NCBI GenBank assembly: GCA_012516225.1
Contig: JAAYWX010000208.1
Coordinates: forward strand, 1 to 19,858
From: Clostridiales bacterium
GTDB taxonomy: Bacteria > Bacillota > Clostridia > Oscillospirales > Oscillospiraceae
Length of the DNA: 19,858 nucleotides
Reading direction: 5' to 3'
Position 1 is the first letter of the stretch, and the number at the start of each line of letters is the position of its first letter. Below the pieces are notes generated by a model. It made no database searches. It was not told where the DNA came from and was given only the letters and a program-made list of their open reading frames with translations. Below, in pieces: positions 14,369 to 19,858 of the stretch. A program made the position numbers and the translations under genes.

Positions 14369-16156
14369 ATGGTTCGTTCTCATGTCCTCGTTTGCGGCGG
14401 TACTGGCTGTCACTCCTCCGGAAGCGATAAAATTTTTGAATCATTTGAATCCGAACTGGCCGCAGCCGGTTTGGGTGAAGAAGTAAAGGTAATAAAAACC
14501 GGATGTTTTGGCCTCTGCGCTCTTGGTCCCGTTGTCGTTGTTTATCCGGAAGGTGCCTTTTACTCTCAGGTTAAGCCGGAAGACGTCAAGGAAATTGTCG
14601 AAGAGCACCTGCTCAAAGGCAGACTTGTAAAGCGCCTCCTTTATTCCGAAACCGTCGCGGAAGACGCTATACTCAGCCTTGACAACACCAACTTCTACCG
14701 CAAGCAAAAGAGAGTAGCTCTGCGCAACTGCGGTGTCATCGACCCGGAGAATATAAACGAATATATAGCATACGACGGCTACATGGCACTCGCTAAAGTG
14801 CTAACAGAAATGAAGCCTGAAGATGTCATTAAAGAAATTACTGCCAGCGGTCTCCGCGGGCGCGGCGGCGGCGGATTCCCCACCGGCAAGAAATGGGAGT
14901 TTGCCGCAAATCAGCCTGGCAATGAAAAATATGTCTGCTGCAATGCCGACGAAGGCGACCCCGGCGCATTTATGGATCGCAGCGTTCTTGAAGGCGATCC
15001 CCACTGCATTCTTGAGGCCATGGCAATAGCCGGCTATGCAATCGGCGCGTCACACGGATACATCTATGTCCGTGCTGAATATCCGATTGCCGTAAAGCGC
15101 CTGAAAATAGCTATAGCTCAAGCGAGAGAAGCCGGACTTCTTGGCGAAAACATTCTTGGTACAGGCTTCAACTTTGATATAGATTTGCGTCTTGGCGCCG
15201 GAGCTTTCGTCTGCGGCGAGGAAACAGCCCTTTTAAACTCAATCGAAGGAAAGCGCGGAGATCCGCGCCCCCGTCCTCCCTTCCCCGCTGTAAAGGGTCT
15301 GTTCGGCAAGCCCACTATCATTAACAACGTTGAAACATACGCCAACGTTCCGCGCATAATTCTCAACGGTGCCGAATGGTTCGCCTCCATGGGAACCGAA
15401 AAATCCAAAGGCACAAAAGTATTTGCCCTCGGCGGGAAAATAAACCACACGGGATTGGTTGAAATCCCCATGGGAACCACGCTCCGCGAAATTATAGAGG
15501 AAATCGGCGGCGGCATCCCCAACGGCAAAAAATTCAAAGCAGTTCAAACCGGCGGGCCTTCCGGCGGCTGTATCCCCGCTCAGTATCTTGACGTCCCTGT
15601 TGACTATGACAACCTTACTGCCATAGGCTCTATCATGGGCTCCGGTGGAATGATAGTCATGGACGAAGACAACTGCATGGTGGATATAGCAAAGTTCTTC
15701 CTTGAGTTCACCGTAGACGAAAGCTGCGGAAAGTGCACACCCTGCCGTGTCGGCATCCGCCGTATGCTTGAGATACTTGACAAAATTACTTCCGGACAAG
15801 CCGAGATGGAAGATATAGATAGGCTTGAAAACCTCTGCTATTTCATCAAGGAAAACGCCCTGTGCGGACTTGGACAGACAGCCCCGAACCCTGTTCTCTC
15901 CACTCTCCGCTACTTCCGCGACGAATATGAAGCACATGTAATTGAAAAACGCTGTCCATCCGGCGTCTGCAAAAAGCTGCTCAGCTATACAAGCGATCCC
16001 GAAAAGTGCAAAGGCTGCACTCTCTGTGCTCGCAACTGTCCGGTAAATGCCATTACCGGCGAGGTGAAGAAGGCTCATGTTATAGACAATTCCAAGTGCA
16101 TAAAGTGCGGAGCCTGCATGGATAGTTGCAAGTTCGGCGCCATTTCGAAAAGATAA
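14369..16156 (+). CDS. hndC: HndC / NuoF-like NADH-binding flavoprotein subunit
   Basis: This is the flavin subunit where NAD(P)H is oxidised or reduced, and in bifurcating hydrogenases the likely site linking NADH and ferredoxin electrons. It has 595 residues. The N-terminal [2Fe-2S] domain has Cys9, Cys14, Cys46 and Cys50. The NuoF core follows with GLRGRGGGGFPTGKKWEF (NADH/FMN site), NADEGDPGAFMDR, GAGAFVCGEETALLNSIEG and GKPTIINNVETYANVP, then a SLBB region. The [4Fe-4S] motif is ESCGKCTPCRVG with a distal CGLGQTAPNP Cys. The C-terminus carries a 2x[4Fe-4S] ferredoxin domain (CKGCTLCARNCP, CIKCGACMDSC). Domain order matches HydB of Thermotoga maritima and HndC of Desulfovibrio. The ribosome site AAGGAGG precedes ATG by eight bases. 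Confidence 0.96.
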   Translation: MVRSHVLVCGGTGCHSSGSDKIFESFESELAAAGLGEEVKVIKTGCFGLCALGPVVVVYPEGAFYSQVKPEDVKEIVEEHLLKGRLVKRLLYSETVAEDAILSLDNTNFYRKQKRVALRNCGVIDPENINEYIAYDGYMALAKVLTEMKPEDVIKEITASGLRGRGGGGFPTGKKWEFAANQPGNEKYVCCNADEGDPGAFMDRSVLEGDPHCILEAMAIAGYAIGASHGYIYVRAEYPIAVKRLKIAIAQAREAGLLGENILGTGFNFDIDLRLGAGAFVCGEETALLNSIEGKRGDPRPRPPFPAVKGLFGKPTIINNVETYANVPRIILNGAEWFASMGTEKSKGTKVFALGGKINHTGLVEIPMGTTLREIIEEIGGGIPNGKKFKAVQTGGPSGGCIPAQYLDVPVDYDNLTAIGSIMGSGGMIVMDEDNCMVDIAKFFLEFTVDESCGKCTPCRVGIRRMLEILDKITSGQAEMEDIDRLENLCYFIKENALCGLGQTAPNPVLSTLRYFRDEYEAHVIEKRCPSGVCKKLLSYTSDPEKCKGCTLCARNCPVNAITGEVKKAHVIDNSKCIKCGACMDSCKFGAISKR

Positions 16157-16174
16157 GGAGAGGAGGAAACGGAA

Positions 16175-17926
16175 ATGAAAATGGTAAATCTCAAAATTAA
16201 CGGTATGTCCGTAACCGTCCCTGAAGGAACCACAATACTGCAGGCCGCCCGTCAGGCAAATATTGATATTCCTACTCTCTGCTATCTGAAGGATATCAAC
16301 GAAATCGGTGCCTGCCGCATGTGCGTTGTTGAAATAAAAGGTTCTCCCAAGCTGAACGCCTCCTGCGTTTTCCCCGTTGCCGAGGGTATGGAGGTTATAA
16401 CAAACAGCAAGCGTGTTTTTGAAGCCCGCAAGATAAACCTTCAGCTTCTTCTTTCCAACCACCGCCGCGAATGCTTAAGCTGTGTCCGCTCCGGCAACTG
16501 CGAGCTTCAAAAGCTTTGCAGAGATTACGGTGTTGACGATGAGGCCGTATTCGATGGCGCAAAAACCCCCAGCAAAATAGACGATTCCGCTACTCATATG
16601 GTGCGTGACAACAGCAAGTGCATTCTCTGCCGCCGCTGCACCGCAGTATGTGACCATATTCAGGATGCTTCCGTCATAGGTGTAAACAAGCGGGGCGTTG
16701 ATACACATATCGGATGTGTGTTCGATGAGCCTCTGAACACAGTAGCCTGCGTAAGCTGCGGCCAGTGCATTGTCGCTTGTCCTACCGGTGCACTCTATGA
16801 AAAGGATCAGACGGATGAAGTCTGGGCGGCCCTTGCCGACCCCGAAAAGCGCGTTGTTGTGCAGACAGCGCCTTCCATCCGCGCCACTCTCGGTGAAATG
16901 TTCAATATGCCCATCGGCACAAATGTGGAAGGCAAAATGGTTGCCGCACTCCGCCGTCTGGGTTTTGATGATGTATTTGATACCGACCTTGCGGCAGACC
17001 TCACAATAGTCGAGGAAGCAAACGAACTGGTTGAACGCATAAAAAATGGCGGCAAACTGCCGCTTATCACTTCCTGTTCTCCCGGCTGGATTAATTACTG
17101 TGAGCACTATTTCCCGGAGTTTACGGAAAATCTTTCAACTTGCAAATCTCCTCAGCAGATGTTCGGCGCGCTCACAAAGAGCTGGTATGCGGAAAAACTC
17201 GGCATAGACCCGAAAAATATCTTTATGGTCAGCATAATGCCCTGCACCGCCAAAAAGTATGAATGCAAGCGTGAGGAACAGTCTGTCAACGGCATTCCCG
17301 ATGTCGATGTTGCTCTTACAACCCGCGAACTTGGCAGAATGATAGAACGTGCAGGCATAGACTTTGCAAACCTGCCGGACGAGAAGTTTGATAATCCTCT
17401 CGGAATTTCCACCGGCGCAGCCGTCATTTTCGGTGCTACGGGCGGCGTTATGGAAGCCGCTCTCCGTACCGCCGCAGAATGGATTACAGGCGATTCCGCC
17501 GCTCCTGTGGAATTTAAGGATGTCCGCGGTACAGACGCAATTAAGGAAGCCACATATAAGGTCGGCGACCTTACGCTTAATGTTGCTGTAACTTCCGGTC
17601 TTCGCAATGCCAAAGAACTTCTTGAATCTATCAAGCGCGGCGAGAAAAATTACCACTTCATCGAAGTCATGGCCTGCCCCGGCGGCTGCGTAAACGGCGG
17701 CGGACAGCCCCTGCAGCCCGCAAACATCCGCAATAATGTGGATTTAAAGGCACTGCGTGCAAAAGCTCTTTATACTCAGGATGCCGATATGCCCGTGCGC
17801 AAGTCTCATGAAAATCCTGTTATCAAGGAGATTTATGACACTTATCTCGGAAAGCCCGGCAGCCATAAGGCTCATGAGCTTCTCCACACGCATTACACTA
17901 AAAAGAGCCGCTTTCAGGTTGAGTAG
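16175..17926 (+). CDS. hndD: HndD, catalytic [FeFe] hydrogenase subunit
   Basis: This is the H2-producing/consuming subunit of the HndABCD complex, in the cytoplasm. It has 583 residues. The N-terminal [2Fe-2S] domain (Cys36, 47, 50, 64) is followed by the His/Cys3 [4Fe-4S] domain (His96, Cys100, 103, 109), two [4Fe-4S] sites (Cys149, 152, 155, 159 and 192, 195, 198, 202), then the H-cluster domain: TSCSPGW (299-305), MPCTAKKYE (Cys357) and VMACPGGCVNGGGQP (Cys501, Cys505). The first signature normally reads TSCCPxW; here residue 302 is Ser. I believe TSCSPGW is common in HndD-type subunits, so this is probably not a lesion. The C-terminal small-subunit region (KALRAKALYTQDADM to HELLHTHY) is present. 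Start: the first ATG after AGGAGAGGAGG. A strong terminator follows. Confidence 0.96.
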   Translation: MKMVNLKINGMSVTVPEGTTILQAARQANIDIPTLCYLKDINEIGACRMCVVEIKGSPKLNASCVFPVAEGMEVITNSKRVFEARKINLQLLLSNHRRECLSCVRSGNCELQKLCRDYGVDDEAVFDGAKTPSKIDDSATHMVRDNSKCILCRRCTAVCDHIQDASVIGVNKRGVDTHIGCVFDEPLNTVACVSCGQCIVACPTGALYEKDQTDEVWAALADPEKRVVVQTAPSIRATLGEMFNMPIGTNVEGKMVAALRRLGFDDVFDTDLAADLTIVEEANELVERIKNGGKLPLITSCSPGWINYCEHYFPEFTENLSTCKSPQQMFGALTKSWYAEKLGIDPKNIFMVSIMPCTAKKYECKREEQSVNGIPDVDVALTTRELGRMIERAGIDFANLPDEKFDNPLGISTGAAVIFGATGGVMEAALRTAAEWITGDSAAPVEFKDVRGTDAIKEATYKVGDLTLNVAVTSGLRNAKELLESIKRGEKNYHFIEVMACPGGCVNGGGQPLQPANIRNNVDLKALRAKALYTQDADMPVRKSHENPVIKEIYDTYLGKPGSHKAHELLHTHYTKKSRFQVE

Positions 17927-17954
17927 CGCGTCTTTATGAGCTAAACTAAATTTG

Positions 17955-18003
17955 AACATCCCCTATTTGCGCTTTTGCAAATAGGGGATGTTTGAATTTT
18001 TAC
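17955..18003 (+). terminator. Intrinsic terminator after the hnd operon
   Basis: A perfect 16-bp stem aacatcccctatttgc (17955-17970) pairs with 17977-17992 around a 6-base loop, followed by TTGAATTTTTAC. On the minus strand the same stem is followed by CAAATTTAG, so it might also weakly stop the converging ABC-transporter transcript. No other structure lies between the two genes. Confidence 0.9.
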
Positions 18004-18045
18004 AAAGATTTTCAGATAGCTTTCAAAAGACTTATCCTAAACGCC

Positions 18046-18765
18046 TTAAATCAGCAGCTTTATTTTTTCAGCAGTATTTTCATCAAATTCGCAGCGGTCA
18101 AAATTTCCTGCTATTTGGGCGGGGCTTCCGGAAAGCACATATATAAAGTCCGCAAGCCTAAGGGCTTCAGGAATATCATGCGTTACAAAAAATACTGTCC
18201 TGCGCAGGCTGTCATTCTCATAGGATCGGAAAAAGGTGTCATACAGTTCCTCTTTCAATTTTGGATCCTGCTCCTTAAATGGCTCGTCAAGAAAAATTAT
18301 ATCAGCAGGATAAATGAAAGCCCTGCACAGGGAAACTCTTTGAACCATCCCCCCTGAAAGCTCATCCAATTTGGCAAATTCATAGTCTTCAAGACCTACC
18401 AGCCTGAGCTGTCTTCGTATCATCTCTCCTCGTTCTTCTTTTGAATACACTGTCCTATCACGTTTTTTTCCTCCGGAGGAAGGAGCATTTCTCAAGATAA
18501 GGTCAAGATTGTCATGAACATTGTACCACGGCAGTAGCCTATGCTCCTGAAAAACATATGAACCTCGGAAAATTTTTTCCTTCGGGAAAACAACTCTTCC
18601 TCCGTCTGGAGAGTCGAGACCCGCAATTATGTTGATAAGCGTTGTTTTCCCAATTCCGGACGCCCCAAGTATGCAGGACACCTTATGTTCCTCAAACTCT
18701 GCGTTCAGGCCGGAAAAAATCGTTTTTTCTCCGTATTTCTTGCTTATATTCTCAAGTTTTATCAT
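18046..18765 (-). CDS. ABC transporter ATP-binding protein, SsuB/TauB type
   Basis: This is the ATPase of a small-molecule importer of the nitrate/sulfonate/taurine class. The 239-residue protein has Walker A GASGIGKTT, Q-loop VFQEHRLLPWYNVHDNL (typical SsuB/TauB), signature LSGGMVQRVSLCRAF, Walker B IIFLDEPFKEQDP and H-loop FFVTHDIPEALRLAD. The ATG at 18765, giving MIKLENISKKYGEK, is preferred over an earlier one at 18801 because it matches the family start; it overlaps the permease gene by 14 bases. Its transported compound cannot be told from the sequence (aliphatic sulfonates, taurine, thiamine precursors and nitrate are all handled by this class). It is the last gene of the operon. Confidence 0.92.
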   Translation of the reverse strand: MIKLENISKKYGEKTIFSGLNAEFEEHKVSCILGASGIGKTTLINIIAGLDSPDGGRVVFPKEKIFRGSYVFQEHRLLPWYNVHDNLDLILRNAPSSGGKKRDRTVYSKEERGEMIRRQLRLVGLEDYEFAKLDELSGGMVQRVSLCRAFIYPADIIFLDEPFKEQDPKLKEELYDTFFRSYENDSLRRTVFFVTHDIPEALRLADFIYVLSGSPAQIAGNFDRCEFDENTAEKIKLLI

Positions 18766-19555
18766 ATCCTGACACCTTTGCGTACAGAGTTTCAAAAACA
18801 TAGCTCAGCAAAATTATTATAAGCGTCCACGCAAAAAGCATTGCCGGGTCAAGCGCCGTTTTTGCAAAATAAAGATGTGCACCAACTGAGTATTTAGGCA
18901 TACTCAGAACTTCTGCCGCAGCCACAGCTTTCCAACATATTCCGATTGATGACATTACAGAAGCGTTTATATATGGTACCGATGAACGGAAATACAGCGA
19001 GCGCAGCATATCAGACCTCTTCACCCTGTAAAACCTGCACATTTCAATAAGTTTAGGGTCGGTGTTCCGTATTCCCGCAACCGTACCTGTAAATATAATC
19101 GGGAGGCACATAAGCACTCCTGCGAAAATCGGTACATCCGTCGAGCGAAACCATATCATTGCTATAATTATAACGGATACCACAGGCGTTGACTTTAAAA
19201 TCACCATAAGAGGATTGACTATGTCGTGAAGTGTACTGTTCAATCCGCACGCTATACCCAGAAAAATTCCGAGCAGCGCGGAAACCGCAAGAGCAAAAAG
19301 CGTCCTGTAAACGCTACTGCCTATAGTCGACCAAGCCGCCTTATCGATAATAAGATTAAAGAAATTTTGTATAACCGAAAGCGGCGAAGGGAAGTAGACA
19401 TCCCTGCCGATAAGCAGATACGCCCCTTCCCATATTGCCACCCATAATATTGCCGTCAGCAAGCGCTGTCCCCAAATACCGGATTTTCCTTGAGGACTCC
19501 GCCGTTTTTCACCGGGTTCTTTATTTTTCGGTTGCCGCGCAATAGAAGCCTTCAT
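18752..19555 (-). CDS. ABC transporter permease, SsuC/TauC type
   Basis: This is the membrane channel of the SsuABC-like importer. The 267-residue protein has five to six hydrophobic segments, the first at about 31-49 (LLTAILWVAIWEGAYLLIG). The family motif VYFPSPLSVIQNF follows it, then STIGSSVYRTLFALAVSALLG and the coupling-loop region (MCRFYRVKRSDMLRSLYFRS). The N-terminal 30 residues are hydrophilic and charged. The ATG at 19555 has GGAGG eleven bases upstream, within the end of the binding-protein gene, and overlaps that gene by 35 bases in another frame, an unusually long overlap for such operons. Confidence 0.9.
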   Translation of the reverse strand: MKASIARQPKNKEPGEKRRSPQGKSGIWGQRLLTAILWVAIWEGAYLLIGRDVYFPSPLSVIQNFFNLIIDKAAWSTIGSSVYRTLFALAVSALLGIFLGIACGLNSTLHDIVNPLMVILKSTPVVSVIIIAMIWFRSTDVPIFAGVLMCLPIIFTGTVAGIRNTDPKLIEMCRFYRVKRSDMLRSLYFRSSVPYINASVMSSIGICWKAVAAAEVLSMPKYSVGAHLYFAKTALDPAMLFAWTLIIILLSYVFETLYAKVSGYDKT

Positions 19556-19858
19556 CAGGCAATTTTCCTCCTACGGACGCAGGATTAAAGTCAAACAAGA
19601 CTTTCAAAAATCCGTCCACTTCCGTCTTTGCATCCTGAGCGTTTTTATAAACAATATTGCAATAAGGTATCGCTTTTTCAATAACGTCCTCTCCGGCGGC
19701 AATTACACCTTCGTCAGAAACGAGTTTGGCTGCCTCTGCGGGATTATCATTTACAAACTTAACGGAATCCTTATATTTTTTGAGAAACTCAGCTATAAAA
19801 TTGGGATTTGCTTCCGCAAAATCACGGCGAACTGCAATGCATCCCATGGCAAGAACGC
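19521..19858 (-). CDS. ABC transporter substrate-binding protein (SsuA/NMT1-like), C-terminal part
   Basis: Only the last 112 or so residues are in the window; the gene begins beyond base 19858. The visible sequence (VLAMGCIAVRRDFAEANPNF, then FLKKYKDSVKFVNDNPAEAA, KLVSDEGVIAAGEDVIEKAI, and a final GKLPDEGFYCAATEK) is typical of the C-terminal helices of SsuA/NMT1-type binding proteins of the nitrate/sulfonate class. An ATG at 19847 lies inside conserved sequence and is not the start. It is upstream of the permease and ATPase, so the order is binding protein, permease, ATPase. The signal peptide and ligand pocket are not visible, so no ligand can be suggested. Confidence 0.85.
   Translation of the reverse strand, partial: VLAMGCIAVRRDFAEANPNFIAEFLKKYKDSVKFVNDNPAEAAKLVSDEGVIAAGEDVIEKAIPYCNIVYKNAQDAKTEVDGFLKVLFDFNPASVGGKLPDEGFYCAATEK

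Noticed and set aside
15239..16462. 407-codon open frame on the minus strand
   Set aside because: It lies opposite hndC and hndD, both confidently assigned, and is an antisense shadow of their codon usage. Its Cys/Tyr/Phe-rich product resembles no family.

Overview
The window looks like a piece of an anaerobic Clostridia chromosome, most plausibly a gut-type Oscillospirales/Ruminococcaceae relative. The reasons are a Gram-positive-type PolC replicase next to ispG, strong GGAGG ribosome binding sites, a lysine riboswitch, and an HndABCD-type (electron-bifurcating class) [FeFe] hydrogenase operon. The placement rests on gene content only. No rRNA, tRNA, CRISPR array, insertion sequence or phage gene was seen.

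Layout. 1-4517 (+): the 3' end of ispG, then a complete polC, closed by a perfect-palindrome terminator (4517-4554). 4568-5740 (-): a MalY/PatB-type aminotransferase/C-S lyase with its own promoter. 6071-8571 (-): a three-gene polar amino acid ABC transporter (binding lipoprotein, permease, ATPase) preceded by a promoter, a lysine riboswitch (8708-8866) and an intrinsic terminator, so it is very probably a lysine importer. The permease reading frame is broken by an in-frame TGA at codon 16. 8924-9234: intergenic DNA with a strong-looking but orphan plus-strand promoter.

9235-12505 (-): a five-gene presumed redox/H2 sensing operon: DRTGG protein, GHKL (anti-sigma type) ATPase, a sensory HydS-like [FeFe]-hydrogenase protein with a degenerate H-cluster pocket, a second DRTGG protein and a PHP-domain phosphoesterase. 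12506-12856: a divergent promoter region; the leftward transcript has a structured leader of about 170 nt. 12857-17926 (+): hndA, a second GHKL ATPase, hndB, hndC and hndD, encoding the soluble multisubunit NAD(P)-linked [FeFe] hydrogenase, closed by a strong terminator. 18046-19858 (-): an SsuABC/TauABC-type ABC importer whose binding-protein gene runs off the window edge.

How it works together. The hnd operon should couple NADH (and probably ferredoxin) oxidation to H2 formation during fermentation. The divergent operon combines a hydrogenase-like protein altered at catalytic positions with two DRTGG proteins and a kinase-type ATPase, and a second such ATPase sits inside the hnd operon. This is the most interesting part of the window: it suggests a dedicated H2/redox-responsive control circuit whose output is unknown. 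The lysine transporter and the SsuABC-like importer are separate nutrient uptake units.
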